A DNA stretch of 64,000 nucleotides from Pantoea sp. Lij88. GTDB lineage: Bacteria; Pseudomonadota; Gammaproteobacteria; Enterobacterales; Enterobacteriaceae. How positions within the stretch are numbered: the first letter of the stretch is position 1; each line of letters begins with the position of its first letter. This document shows, piece after piece, positions 25,437-33,626 of this stretch. The notes beneath the pieces are model-generated. The model made no database searches. It was not told the DNA's origin and saw only the letters and a list, made by a program, of their open reading frames with translations. Where the stretch lies: assembly GCF_030062155.1 (NCBI RefSeq), contig NZ_CP118267.1, positions 248,001-312,000 on the forward strand, read 5' to 3'. Made by a program: the position numbers and the translations under genes.

Positions 25437-25832
25437 ATGAAAATTATCGCCAGCGGTTCGCAACCTTCCCGTAAAGGGCCAGCAGACTATTTTACCGGCA
25501 CGGTCAGGATTGATGCACCCTTCCAGGCAACAGAGCCTGCCCGCGTGGGTGGGGCGACGGTGACCTTTGAACCGGGCGCCCGAACCGCCTGGCATACTCA
25601 TCCGCTGGGGCAGACCCTGATCATCACGCAGGGTCAGGGCTGGATCCAGTGTGAGGGTGAGGCCATTCAGGTGATGAATACCGGAGACATCGTCTGGATC
25701 CCGGAGAATGTGAAGCACTGGCATGGCGCAACGCCGGATAACGCCATGACGCACATTGCTATCGCTGAGTCACTGAATGGCTCGCCGGTTGACTGGCTGG
25801 AGCACGTCACCGATCAGCAATATCAGCGCTGA
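25437..25832 (+). CDS. Cupin-domain protein similar to bacterial hydroxynitrile lyase-like cupins
   Basis: A 131-residue single-domain cupin. The first cupin motif is [20 protein letters not shown] (two His and a Gln ligand, residues about 51-60) and the second is KHWHGATP (His near 92). Sequence and length closely follow the manganese cupin hydroxynitrile lyase described from Granulicella tundricola ([13 protein letters not shown] near the start and the [11 protein letters not shown] end). Most such proteins are annotated only as carboxymuconolactone decarboxylase-associated cupins, and cyanohydrin cleavage may be a side activity. Function in this organism is open. Confidence 0.85.
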   Translation: MKIIASGSQPSRKGPADYFTGTVRIDAPFQATEPARVGGATVTFEPGARTAWHTHPLGQTLIITQGQGWIQCEGEAIQVMNTGDIVWIPENVKHWHGATPDNAMTHIAIAESLNGSPVDWLEHVTDQQYQR

Positions 25833-25854
25833 TTAGCAGAGCATTCTGCCCTCT

Positions 25855-26739
25855 TCACAGCCTGACGTGATCGATCAGCGCCCTTAGCTTTGGGGCCAGG
25901 TTTTTACGGCTGGGGAAATAGAGATAGAACCCGGCGAAGGCGGGCAGCCACTCATCCAGTAAAGTCACCAGTTCGCCACGCGCAATATACGGCTGGAAAG
26001 TTTCTTCCATGCCAAAACTGATGCCGCCTCCCGCGCAGGCGGTGCGAATCATCACCCCCATGTCATTGGTGGTGAGCTGCGGATTGACGGCGACATCAAA
26101 CTCACGTCCTCGCTCCGCGAACTCCCAGCGATAAGGCGCCAGGCCCGGACCTTTTCGCCAGCCGATGCAGCGATGATTCACCAGCTCTTCGGGATGGTGC
26201 GGCGTGCCTGCCCGCGCCAGATAGGCAGGGGACGCCACCGCGACCTGACGCTGCGCGGTGGAAACCGGCACCGCAATCATATCCTGCGCAATCACTTCGC
26301 CCAGCCGCACGCCCGCGTCATAGCCCTGCCCGACAATATCAAATTCCTCATCGGTGACGGTGATATCCAGCTCCACCTGCGGATAAGCGGTAATAAAGCT
26401 CGCCAGCAGCTCTCCCCCCAGCATCCGCTCCGCAATTGAGGAGATCGCCAGCCGCAGCTGGCCGCGCGGCTCAGCCGCCAGTTCCGCGATATCGGTGACG
26501 GCGCGGTTGAGCTGGCTGATAGCTGGCGCCACCTCGGCATAGAGCTGCTGTCCGGCTTCGGTCAGCTGCACCGAGCGCGTGGTGCGCTGCATCAGCGTGA
26601 TGTTCAGCCGGTCTTCCAGCCGCCGCAGACTCTGACTGATCGCCGGACGCGTGACGCCCAGCTGTTCTGCTGCCAGCCGGAAATTTCGGGTCTGCGCCAC
26701 AATCACAAAAACTTCGAGAGCATTTTTATCGGTATTCAT
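25855..26739 (-). CDS. LysR-family transcriptional regulator
   Basis: A 294-residue LysR regulator. The helix-turn-helix is FRLAAEQLGVTRPAISQSLR, followed by the conserved ITLMQRTTRSVQLTEAGQQL. The effector domain (RGQLRLAISSIAERMLGG onwards) is of the same CrgA/DsdC-like type as the regulator at 14514. It is divergent from the SDR gene at 26839, with only 99 bases between the two starts, so both promoters and operator must overlap. The SDR is the likely target. Confidence 0.92.
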   Translation of the reverse strand: MNTDKNALEVFVIVAQTRNFRLAAEQLGVTRPAISQSLRRLEDRLNITLMQRTTRSVQLTEAGQQLYAEVAPAISQLNRAVTDIAELAAEPRGQLRLAISSIAERMLGGELLASFITAYPQVELDITVTDEEFDIVGQGYDAGVRLGEVIAQDMIAVPVSTAQRQVAVASPAYLARAGTPHHPEELVNHRCIGWRKGPGLAPYRWEFAERGREFDVAVNPQLTTNDMGVMIRTACAGGGISFGMEETFQPYIARGELVTLLDEWLPAFAGFYLYFPSRKNLAPKLRALIDHVRL

Positions 26740-26776
26740 TGGTCAGATTCAGTTACTAGTCCGTGAAGCGTTTGGT

Positions 26777-26794
26777 GGATTATCTTTATAATCC
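26777..26794. promoter_or_regulatory. Inverted repeat in LysR/SDR divergent promoter
   Basis: Perfect 7-bp arms GGATTAT and ATAATCC around CTTT, midway between the two divergent start codons. TATAAT within it could also be a -10 element for the SDR gene. Confidence 0.45.
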
Positions 26795-26838
26795 AGCCGC
26801 CGTATGATCGCCAGTGACAACCTGACTGGAGAAACAAA

Positions 26839-27564
26839 ATGACTCAGAAAGTGATTTTAATTACCGGCGCATCAAGCGGTATTGGTGCTGGCATCGCACG
26901 TGAACTGGCCAAAACGGATGCCATTCTGCTGCTGGGCGCGCGGCGCGAAAACCGTCTGGCCGCGCTGGCTGAAGAGCTGCGTTTCAGTGGCTCGGAAGTG
27001 GCAATTAAAGCGCTGGATGTCACGCGACGCGACGATGTGGCGCTGTTCGTGGATTATGCGCTGGAGAAATGGGGCCGGGTGGATGTGATGATCAACAACG
27101 CAGGCATTATGCCCCTGTCACCGATGGCGTCGCTGCGGGTGGAAGAGTGGGATCAGATGATCGATGTGAACATCAAAGGGGTGCTCTATGGCATCGCGGC
27201 AGTGCTGCCGGCCATGCTGGCCCACCAGCGCGGTCACATCATCAATATCGCTTCCATCGGGGCGCTGGCGGTCTCGCCCACTGCGGCCGTTTACTGCGCC
27301 ACCAAGTTTGCGGTACGGGCAATTTCCGACGGCCTGCGGCAGGAGAACAGCCAGCTGCGGGTGACCTGTGTTCATCCCGGTGTGGTCGAGAGCGAGCTGG
27401 CGTCCACGATTACCGATCCGACAGCTGCCGAGGCAATGCAGCATTATCGCGCCATTGCGCTGCAGCCGGACGCCATCGGTCGCGCCGTCCGCTACGCCAT
27501 AGAGCAGCCTGAAGAGGTGGATGTGAATGAAATCGTGGTGCGGCCAACCCGCACGCAGCAGTAA
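26839..27564 (+). CDS. Short-chain dehydrogenase/reductase
   Basis: A 241-residue classical SDR. The cofactor motif TGASSGIG is at residues 8-15, GARRENR after the second strand indicates NADP preference, NNAG is at about 84-87, the catalytic Ser is in NIASIGALA and the Tyr/Lys in YCATK. The C-terminal CVHPGVVESELASTI is typical of the YdfG/clavulanate-dehydrogenase-like cluster acting on small hydroxy or keto compounds. A GGAG ribosome site precedes the ATG. It is controlled most likely by the divergent LysR. Confidence 0.93.
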   Translation: MTQKVILITGASSGIGAGIARELAKTDAILLLGARRENRLAALAEELRFSGSEVAIKALDVTRRDDVALFVDYALEKWGRVDVMINNAGIMPLSPMASLRVEEWDQMIDVNIKGVLYGIAAVLPAMLAHQRGHIINIASIGALAVSPTAAVYCATKFAVRAISDGLRQENSQLRVTCVHPGVVESELASTITDPTAAEAMQHYRAIALQPDAIGRAVRYAIEQPEEVDVNEIVVRPTRTQQ

Positions 27565-27569
27565 GTGAA

Positions 27570-27594
27570 GGCCCGATGCGCGCTGCATCGGGCC
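27570..27594. terminator. Bidirectional hairpin between convergent genes
   Basis: Perfect 10-bp arms GGCCCGATGC and GCATCGGGCC around a 5-base loop, 6 bases after the SDR stop and 7 bases before the end of the minus-strand YoaK-type gene. Poor T-runs on both sides. Confidence 0.6.
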
Positions 27595-27600
27595 GTTCGA

Positions 27601-28389
27601 TCAGTAGAGGCTTCGGCGGGTGCGCTGGACGGTGACGGCAATAGCCGTCAGTGCCACCAGCATCAGAAACACACCCAGACCCACCATCGCGTTAAAGCCA
27701 TAGGCTTTAAACAGCAGCAGACCGGCAATACAGCCGCTCAGGAAGGAGAATACTGTCGTCAGATGGGTATGAAGGACCTTCTGGAAGAAGCGACGGTCAT
27801 CGGTTTCAAGATGCACAGCGTGCGACGTGTGAGCAAAGATCCAGGAACCCAGCGCAATGCCCGCATCGGTCAGCGTGCCGGTGATGTGCGTCGATCTGAC
27901 ACGGCCATTGGAGAGCTGCGTCGAGGTTGCATTGTGAATGCCCATTAAAAAGCCCAGCATCACCAGCACTTCCCCGTTGAAACTCGGCCGGTAGAACACG
28001 AGCTCAAAGATCGAGGCCGCCGTGAGCGCCGCGCCTTCGGCCAGAATGATCAGACAGAATATGGTGCGTAACTTATGTCTGATCCCCACCACCACCGCCA
28101 GTCGGGCAACGGTACAGCCCAGCACAAAGGCAATAATCAGTGCCATTAAAAACAGCATGGTGTGAAGGTCGCTGGTCGTCACTTCCTGGGAGATCTGCGA
28201 GGTATTCCCTGTCATATGCGACGGGAAAAATCCAAACGCGCCCAGCGCCATGGCATTAAGGATGCCGGCCGTGGTGGCCAGCACCAGCGCCAGCAGTCGG
28301 TCTTCGGTATGCGAACGAACTTTCTTCTTTTTTATCAGCACAGGCTTCCCCACATCAGGTGAATGCAAAACGATCTTATAAGGCTTCAA
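27601..28389 (-). CDS. YoaK/DUF1275 family membrane protein
   Basis: A 262-residue inner-membrane protein of the DUF1275 (YoaK) family, function unknown. About six hydrophobic helices are visible. Family markers are TAGILNAMALGAFGFFPSHM then TGNTSQISQE near residue 60 and GIHNATSTQLSNGRVRSTHI then TGTLTDAG near 160, each containing the conserved H-x-TG element that recurs as an internal repeat. The N-terminal 28 residues are basic and cytoplasmic. It converges with the SDR gene and is probably monocistronic. Confidence 0.88.
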   Translation of the reverse strand: MKPYKIVLHSPDVGKPVLIKKKKVRSHTEDRLLALVLATTAGILNAMALGAFGFFPSHMTGNTSQISQEVTTSDLHTMLFLMALIIAFVLGCTVARLAVVVGIRHKLRTIFCLIILAEGAALTAASIFELVFYRPSFNGEVLVMLGFLMGIHNATSTQLSNGRVRSTHITGTLTDAGIALGSWIFAHTSHAVHLETDDRRFFQKVLHTHLTTVFSFLSGCIAGLLLFKAYGFNAMVGLGVFLMLVALTAIAVTVQRTRRSLY

Positions 28390-28552
28390 GCATACAACCT
28401 GATGGAAATTATTCCTGTCAGAACCAGATAACTCTGATGAAATAAGCCATTAATTTTGCTGATTTTTATAAAGCAGATTCAGTTTACTTTTAAAAGTGTC
28501 AACGACGCGATGATTCACCAGTGGATGACCACAATCCAGGTGGAGAGTGAAA

Positions 28553-28882
28553 TCAGTCAACAATAAAGAGCTGCGCGCCGGTGGGAGTAAATGAACGATG
28601 CGGTTCCGCATCGTCTGCCACCTGATAGCTGACACCGGGCGTGAGTACGAAACGGCGGCCATCCGCCAGTTCCGTATGTAACTCACCCGCCATGCAGAGT
28701 AAAATATGGCCTTTGGTACACCGGTGATCGGCCACATAGCCCGGTGAGTAGTCAACCATCCGAACCCGGATATCGTTAAATTTCACGGTTCGCCACGTCG
28801 CCTGTCCCTGGTCACCGGGATGAATCGTCTCTTCAACCTGATCCCACTGCGTCAGACCAAACGGCAGATTGTCTATTTTCAT
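28553..28882 (-). CDS. DHCW-motif-type cupin-fold protein
   Basis: A 109-residue small cupin. The core YSPGYVADHRCTKGHILLCM then GELHTELADGRRFVL and the end GAQLFIVD match the family NCBI calls 'DHCW motif cupin fold protein'; here the motif reads DHRC, so the tryptophan is not in the usual place. Potential metal ligands are His and Cys in DHRC and His in KGHI. The reaction is not known. It lies 25 bases downstream of the ygeA-like gene on the same strand and may share its transcript. Confidence 0.75.
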   Translation of the reverse strand: MKIDNLPFGLTQWDQVEETIHPGDQGQATWRTVKFNDIRVRMVDYSPGYVADHRCTKGHILLCMAGELHTELADGRRFVLTPGVSYQVADDAEPHRSFTPTGAQLFIVD

Positions 28883-28907
28883 GCAATTCCCTTATTGAAG
28901 ATGAGCG

Positions 28908-29600
28908 TTAAGACAGGGCCTGAATAACCGCCTCTTCCGCGTGGATCAGCGTGGTATCAAACAGCGGCACGCTGGCATCGGTGGCATCAACCAGCAGGGT
29001 GATTTCGGTGCAGCCGAGAATAATGGCCTCGGCCCCCTGCGTCACCAGCGTCTGCATGATCTCCCTGTAACGATGGCGCGAGGCGGGATTGATCTCGCCC
29101 AGGCAAAGCTCGTGGTAAATCACCTCATGCACAAACAGCCGATCCGCTTCATCAGGTGTGATCACCTCCAGACCGAACTGCTGCTGAAGTCGCCCGCGGT
29201 AAAAATCCTGTTCCATGGTGAACCGCGTCGCCAGTAATCCGACCTTACGCACGCCAGCCTGCTGAATGCGACGTCCGGTGGCGTCGGCGATATGCAGCAG
29301 CGGGATGTCTGTAGCGGCGCTGATTTGCGCGGCCACTTTATGCATGGTGTTAGTACAAAGCACGATGAACTGCGCGCCAGCCCGCTCCAGATTACGTGCC
29401 GCTTCAGCCAGGATTTCGCTCGCCTCCTGCCACTCGCCCGCCGCCTGAAGCTGTTCGATGCGCTGAAAATCGACGCTATAAAGCACCAGCTCCGCCGAGT
29501 GCAGGCCACCCAGCTGCTGCTTAACCTGCTGATTGAGAATGCGGTAGTAGAGCGCGGTAGACTCCCACGACATGCCGCCTAACAGACCAATGACTTTCAC
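28908..29600 (-). CDS. ygeA: Aspartate/glutamate racemase family protein (YgeA, amino-acid racemase)
   Basis: A 230-residue PLP-independent racemase, the same length as E. coli YgeA, which racemises homoserine and other amino acids. The first catalytic cysteine is in IVLCTNTMHKVA (about residue 80) and the second in IILGCTEITLLV (about 195), with the strongly conserved starts IGLLGGMSWEST and RFTMEQDFYRGRL. I chose the GTG at 29600 because CGGAG lies seven bases upstream and the length then matches; an ATG at 29648 would add 16 unrelated residues. It contributes D-amino-acid supply or metabolism in the cytoplasm. Confidence 0.93.
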   Translation of the reverse strand: MKVIGLLGGMSWESTALYYRILNQQVKQQLGGLHSAELVLYSVDFQRIEQLQAAGEWQEASEILAEAARNLERAGAQFIVLCTNTMHKVAAQISAATDIPLLHIADATGRRIQQAGVRKVGLLATRFTMEQDFYRGRLQQQFGLEVITPDEADRLFVHEVIYHELCLGEINPASRHRYREIMQTLVTQGAEAIILGCTEITLLVDATDASVPLFDTTLIHAEEAVIQALS

Positions 29601-29667
29601 ATTGCACTCCGGGTTAAAGGATTTACCTTCAGCATGCCAGATCGCCATTGATCGGCAACGGCTTTAT

Positions 29668-30828
29668 TCAGGCTGCGCTGTTCTGCGGTCTGAAGCGCCA
29701 GGCAATCATCATCAGCACCACCACGCCAGCGCTCATGATCAGCCAGGCCTGATTCAGAGACGCGCCGCTGTCACGCACCCAGCCCGCCACCAGCGGCATC
29801 AATGCCGCAATCAGATATCCGCCACCCTGCACTCTGGACAGCAGAATCCCCGCCTCTCTGGCGCTGCGCGCATGGTCCAGCGTGACGATCAGCGACAGCG
29901 GAAAGAGTGCGCCGATGCCGGTACCCAGTAACAGCGCGGAAAGCACCGGCATCGTGTCCGGATAAAACACCAGGCTCAGCAGCCCCGTCAGCAGCAGGAC
30001 CAGCACGCCGAGCAGCAGCGGTCGGCGATCGGGAAAGCGATGTAATGTCGCCGAGACGATGAATCCCGCCGCCACTTCGGTTAAGGTCAGCGCAGCGAGC
30101 AGATAGCCGCTGTGGCGCGCACTCCAGCCCAGCTGAATATAGAATGGCGGCAGCCAGGCCAGCACCAGCGTGTAGGCGCCGGTGCCAATGCCGAAAAAGA
30201 TCATCAGCAGCAGGGTCCGCTGCACAGGTAACGTCGCCGCATTCGGTGCCGCACTCACCTGCGTTGATCGCCTGACTGAGGTCAGCCAGATCAGCAGCGT
30301 CACCAGGGCCAGTGCGCCGGAGATCGCCAGCGCGGGTTGCAGGCCCAGCCATGAGAACAGCGGTTCGGCACTGGCAGCGGTCAGTGCCGCGCCCGCCATA
30401 ATGCCGGTGCTGAACAGCGCCATCAGCGTCGCCGCAGCTTCAGCGAAACGTTGCCGAATCAGGGCGGGCATCAGCGCCTGTATCACACCAATCCCTGCAC
30501 CTCCCGCCAGCGCGGTGAGCATCAGCTGAGCGGAGGTCAGGCTAACACCGCGCCACAGGCAGGCCGCCGTCAGACAAAGCAACCCAGCGGCGATGCCCCT
30601 CACCGATCCGATGCGGGCGATGAGCCACGGGCCGGAGAGTGCCGCCAGGCCCATCATCGCCACCGGCAGCGTGGTCAGCAGGCTGAACGAGGTGGCTGAC
30701 AGCCCGGCCTGCTGTTGCAACACCGGAAACAGCGGCCCGATAATAGCCAGCATCGGGCGCAGGTTCAGCCCGATAAAAAAAGCGATCACGGCAAACAGAA
30801 TGGGGAACAACACTTTTTCTTTCATCAT
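29668..30828 (-). CDS. CynX/NimT (YeaN)-family MFS transporter
   Basis: A 386-residue inner-membrane transporter with twelve helices. The opening FFIGLNLRPMLAIIGPLFPV is diagnostic of the CynX/NimT group, whose E. coli members are linked to cyanate and 2-nitroimidazole export. I chose the ATG at 30828 (MMKEKVLF) with CAGGGCG before it rather than an ATG 15 codons upstream. It is divergent from a MarR-family gene with a perfect 24-bp palindrome between them, so regulation by that MarR protein is very likely; in E. coli nimT is instead paired with an AraC-type regulator. Confidence 0.9.
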   Translation of the reverse strand: MMKEKVLFPILFAVIAFFIGLNLRPMLAIIGPLFPVLQQQAGLSATSFSLLTTLPVAMMGLAALSGPWLIARIGSVRGIAAGLLCLTAACLWRGVSLTSAQLMLTALAGGAGIGVIQALMPALIRQRFAEAAATLMALFSTGIMAGAALTAASAEPLFSWLGLQPALAISGALALVTLLIWLTSVRRSTQVSAAPNAATLPVQRTLLLMIFFGIGTGAYTLVLAWLPPFYIQLGWSARHSGYLLAALTLTEVAAGFIVSATLHRFPDRRPLLLGVLVLLLTGLLSLVFYPDTMPVLSALLLGTGIGALFPLSLIVTLDHARSAREAGILLSRVQGGGYLIAALMPLVAGWVRDSGASLNQAWLIMSAGVVVLMMIAWRFRPQNSAA

Positions 30829-30874
30829 CGACGCCCTGTCAGAAGATTGACGATGACAGCACCGGGCTGCCACT

Positions 30875-30898
30875 ATTTATCTTAACGTTAAGATAAAT
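30875..30898. promoter_or_regulatory. Perfect 24-bp palindrome, MarR-family operator
   Basis: Arm ATTTATCTTAAC followed directly by its exact complement, in the divergent region between the MFS gene (start 30828) and the MarR gene (start 30963). Size and symmetry match a MarR dimer site; it probably represses both genes until a ligand is bound. Confidence 0.8.
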
Positions 30899-30962
30899 TA
30901 TGCCCGCTGTTAAGAGGGTGAGCACAACCCGACAACATAACCCCAGCATCTACAGGTGATTT

Positions 30963-31463
30963 ATGCACGACCATATTGATTTCGTTGTCAGCCAGTGGGA
31001 CAGCGCGATGCCCGATCTTGATGCCTCATCCATGCGTATCTTTGGCAGAGTGCTGCGTCTGATGAAACATCTGGCGAAAGCGCGCAGTCAGGCGCTGGAA
31101 CCGTTTGGTTTTCAGGAGGGGGAATTTGATGTGCTGGCGACACTGCGACGGGCGGGTTCGCCTTATCGCCTGTCGCCTACGCAGCTCTACCAGGCGCTGC
31201 TGGTGACCTCCGGCGCGATGACAAATCGTCTCAACCGGCTGGAGCAGCAGCAGCTGATTGAACGTGTTGCCGCGCCGGATGATAAGCGGAGCATTCTGGT
31301 GGGGCTGACGCCGCACGGGCAGCAACAGATTGAGAATGCACTCCGCGTTCATACTGCCACGCAGGAGGCGGTGCTGGCCCCGCTGGCTGCGTCAGAGCGA
31401 GCTGATCTGGAGAGGCTGCTGAAGACTCTGCTGCTGGAATTTCCCGGCGAAGCTGCAGACTAG
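30963..31463 (+). CDS. MarR-family transcriptional regulator
   Basis: A 166-residue winged-helix regulator. The DNA-binding core is LSPTQLYQALLVTSGAMTNR with the wing LIERVAAPDDKRSILVGLTP, exactly the MarR pattern (recognition helix then D-x-R/K in the wing). Dimer helices are at both ends. It is divergent from the CynX/NimT-type exporter, and the perfect palindrome between the genes is its probable operator. Ligand unknown, presumably a compound exported by the transporter. Confidence 0.93.
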   Translation: MHDHIDFVVSQWDSAMPDLDASSMRIFGRVLRLMKHLAKARSQALEPFGFQEGEFDVLATLRRAGSPYRLSPTQLYQALLVTSGAMTNRLNRLEQQQLIERVAAPDDKRSILVGLTPHGQQQIENALRVHTATQEAVLAPLAASERADLERLLKTLLLEFPGEAAD

Positions 31464-31468
31464 CGCCG

Positions 31469-32071
31469 TCAGCGCTGCAGTTCGGCCACCGTCATGGTGA
31501 AGATAACCGGCTGATCGTCGGCACTGGCATAGGCATGGGGCATATCGGTTCGTGCCACCGCCGCACAGGCCTGATGCACCACCAGAGTCTGCTCACCCAC
31601 GGTTAATGCCAGCGTGCCCTGCTCGACGTGCAGCAGTTCCAGCGTACCGGACGAGTGGCCGGTGGAACTGAATAGTTCGCCCGGAAACATCTGCCAGCGC
31701 CATAGCTCGATCATATCCGGCCCGCGCGTACCGGCGAGCATCTGCGCACTTCCGCCCTGTTCGCCCTGCCACAACACCGGCATTTCGCTGTTTTCGATCA
31801 GCCAGGCGTCTGGCGCATGTGAAACGTTAACGATATCCGCCACCGAAACGCCCAGCGCGGCCGCCACTTTACAGAGGATGGCAATACTGGGATTAGCCGC
31901 GCCCTTTTCGATCTCGACCAGCATCCCTTTACTGACACCGGCGCGGCGGGACAACTCGTCCAGCGAGAGTTTCTGACGTTTACGCCAGCTTTTAATACTG
32001 TCTGAAACAGCCTGATTGACGCTGGCGACATCGGCACCTGCATCGGTCGTTATATTGACTTTATTGGTCAT
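31469..32071 (-). CDS. XRE-family regulator with C-terminal cupin domain
   Basis: A 200-residue protein: an XRE helix-turn-helix at residues 30-85 (LSLDELSRRAGVSKGMLVEI and the following PSIAILCKVAAALGVS) joined to a cupin sensor domain at 125-195 (GHSSGTLELLHVEQGTLALT). This is the SutR/PuuR-like architecture, in which a small metabolite bound by the cupin changes DNA binding. It converges with the MarR gene and diverges from the B3/4-domain gene at 32115, with only 43 bases between starts, so it almost certainly controls that gene and itself. Confidence 0.92.
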   Translation of the reverse strand: MTNKVNITTDAGADVASVNQAVSDSIKSWRKRQKLSLDELSRRAGVSKGMLVEIEKGAANPSIAILCKVAAALGVSVADIVNVSHAPDAWLIENSEMPVLWQGEQGGSAQMLAGTRGPDMIELWRWQMFPGELFSSTGHSSGTLELLHVEQGTLALTVGEQTLVVHQACAAVARTDMPHAYASADDQPVIFTMTVAELQR

Positions 32072-32114
32072 CGGTCATTACTATAAAATAAATTAGTCAC
32101 TGAGAGAGTATCCA

Positions 32115-32810
32115 ATGTTATCTGTTGATCCGTCAATCGATCCCGCCGTTTTCGCGCTTGCGCCTGGCTTTCGTGCCATGAGTATTGTGGTGGAGGCGAC
32201 ACCGATTACCCGATCTGAGATCGCCAGCGACGCTCTGAAAAGCGCGTGCCAGCAGGTGATAAATGATGATGTGCCCTGGGCTGACGCGCATCTTGTCGCC
32301 TGGGCTGAGGTGTTTAAAGCTTTTGGTGCCAAAGCGAAACGCACGCCCTGTTCGGCTGAAGCATTACGCAAGCGCGTGCTGCGGGATGGCGAATTGCCTG
32401 CTATCGATCCGGTTGTCGATCTCTATAACGCCATCAGCATTCGATACGCCCTGCCGGTCGGTGGTGAGAATATCGCGGCATATGCGGGCGAGCCGCGTCT
32501 GGTGATTGCTGACGGCAGTGAACGTTTCGATACCGTCAAAGAGGGCGAGGTGGTTTACGAGTCACCGGAACCGGGCGAGGTGATCTGGCGTGACGATGAG
32601 GGCGTGACCTGCCGCCGCTGGAACTGGCGTCAGGGCGTGCGGACCCGACTGGATGCCAGTGCGCGTCAGATGTGGTTCATCCTGGAAAGCCTGCCAGCGA
32701 TGCCGCTCACCGCACTGCAACAGGCCAGCGACGATCTTGTCTCAGGATTACAGCAGATGATGCCAGGCGCGCAGATTACGACGACGCTCATTGAAGCGCC
32801 CGGAGTCTGA
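32115..32810 (+). CDS. B3/B4 tRNA-binding-domain-like protein
   Basis: A 231-residue stand-alone B3/4 domain, the fold otherwise found in the beta subunit of phenylalanyl-tRNA synthetase, where it has an editing role. Family text includes VDLYNAISIRYALPVGGENI (about residues 100-120) and EVVYESPEPGEVIWRDDEGV. Stand-alone copies may hydrolyse mischarged tRNA or bind an amino-acid-like ligand; none is well studied. The tight divergent pairing with an XRE-cupin regulator is conserved in many bacteria as far as I recall, suggesting the pair forms a small ligand-responsive module. Confidence 0.83.
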   Translation: MLSVDPSIDPAVFALAPGFRAMSIVVEATPITRSEIASDALKSACQQVINDDVPWADAHLVAWAEVFKAFGAKAKRTPCSAEALRKRVLRDGELPAIDPVVDLYNAISIRYALPVGGENIAAYAGEPRLVIADGSERFDTVKEGEVVYESPEPGEVIWRDDEGVTCRRWNWRQGVRTRLDASARQMWFILESLPAMPLTALQQASDDLVSGLQQMMPGAQITTTLIEAPGV

Positions 32811-32925
32811 ACATGGCCTCAACAGCGGGTGATCGGGGTTAACGATGAGCGTTATCTGTGGCAGGATACGCGCCCTGCGTCTGGCCATTCCCGGCTGACT
32901 TAACTGCATACAACCGGTGATTCTC

Positions 32926-33246
32926 ATGGCGAAAGTAAAATATATCCTCCCTCTGCTGCTGCTACTTATTCTGGCTGGCTGGTGGTTGATCCCGAACGAC
33001 AGTGATGAAGATAAGGCGTATTACGTCGCGGTATTCTGCGCGATTGATCAAAACAGTGCGCAGCCGCTCGACCAGCAGATGCAAAATGTCATTGAAGGCG
33101 GTAATTCTGACTATGCGCTGCAAAAAATAGCGTATAAAGCGGGACTGGGCCGCAGCGTGATTAGCCGCTGGCAGCAACTGACCCTCGATGAGCAGCAGCG
33201 CGCCGCACAGGATGACCATGCCTGCCAGCAATTGCTGAAGCGCTGA
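32926..33246 (+). CDS. Small membrane-anchored protein of unknown function (intact copy)
   Basis: A 106-residue protein with one N-terminal membrane helix (YILPLLLLLILAGWWLI, residues 6-22) and a soluble helical domain. I chose the ATG at 32926; a GTG at 32917 is possible. The family is not recognised. The last 182 bases of the gene recur nearly exactly at 39769-39950, where the N-terminal part is missing. The intact copy thus lies at the left edge of the island and the truncated one at the right, with the likely native downstream gene (ridA-like) beyond the right copy. Confidence 0.7.
   Translation: MAKVKYILPLLLLLILAGWWLIPNDSDEDKAYYVAVFCAIDQNSAQPLDQQMQNVIEGGNSDYALQKIAYKAGLGRSVISRWQQLTLDEQQRAAQDDHACQQLLKR
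33059..33240 (+). repeat. Left copy of 182-bp direct repeat bounding an island
   Basis: Direct repeat of 39769-39950 with 4 mismatches in 182 bases by eye. It covers the 3' part of the small membrane-protein gene. See the right copy. Confidence 0.95.
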
Positions 33247-33284
33247 TTTCTGGTGAGCGTGTTTATCTTATTATTCTATTGATT

Positions 33285-33541
33285 TCGCGCTGGCCGTTAT
33301 TATTGCTGCGCCCGTCTTACCTTATTCCTCAGCACCTGAAATCAGCGTGGGTTTACCGTTTACGGCTGAAAGAGATGCATTAAAAATAGTGTCAGAAGAT
33401 ATTGATGGTGCTGAAAGCAGTCTCATTATGACGGTATACCGTTTCACCAATAAGCCGACTGCGGCGGTGCTGGCTGGAGTGAAGCTTCAGCCGCGAGCTC
33501 GGCGACTGGCGCAGGGGAATGAAAGTCGTGATTATCGCTGA
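33285..33541 (+). pseudogene. Phospholipase D-like nuclease, N-terminal remnant
   Basis: Protein-like text ALAVIIAAPVLPYSSAPE (signal-peptide-like) then VSEDIDGAESSLIMTVYRFT and NKPTAAVLAGV corresponds to the start of PLD-family EndA/Nuc-type nucleases found on conjugative elements, where a secretion signal precedes the first strand and A-x-SxTSKPVAxAL helix. The frame is lost near 33490, but another frame resumes the fold with RRGMKVVIIAETE. No HKD catalytic motif is present, so the gene is dead: only the first 80 or so codons survive. Confidence 0.5.
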
Positions 33542-33626
33542 AACAGAGCCGCCGGAAACATCGTTCAGGCAAATAGACGAGCGTAGCCGGCCGTCCTGCT
33601 GCAGCACAGTGATCGATGTAGCGCTG

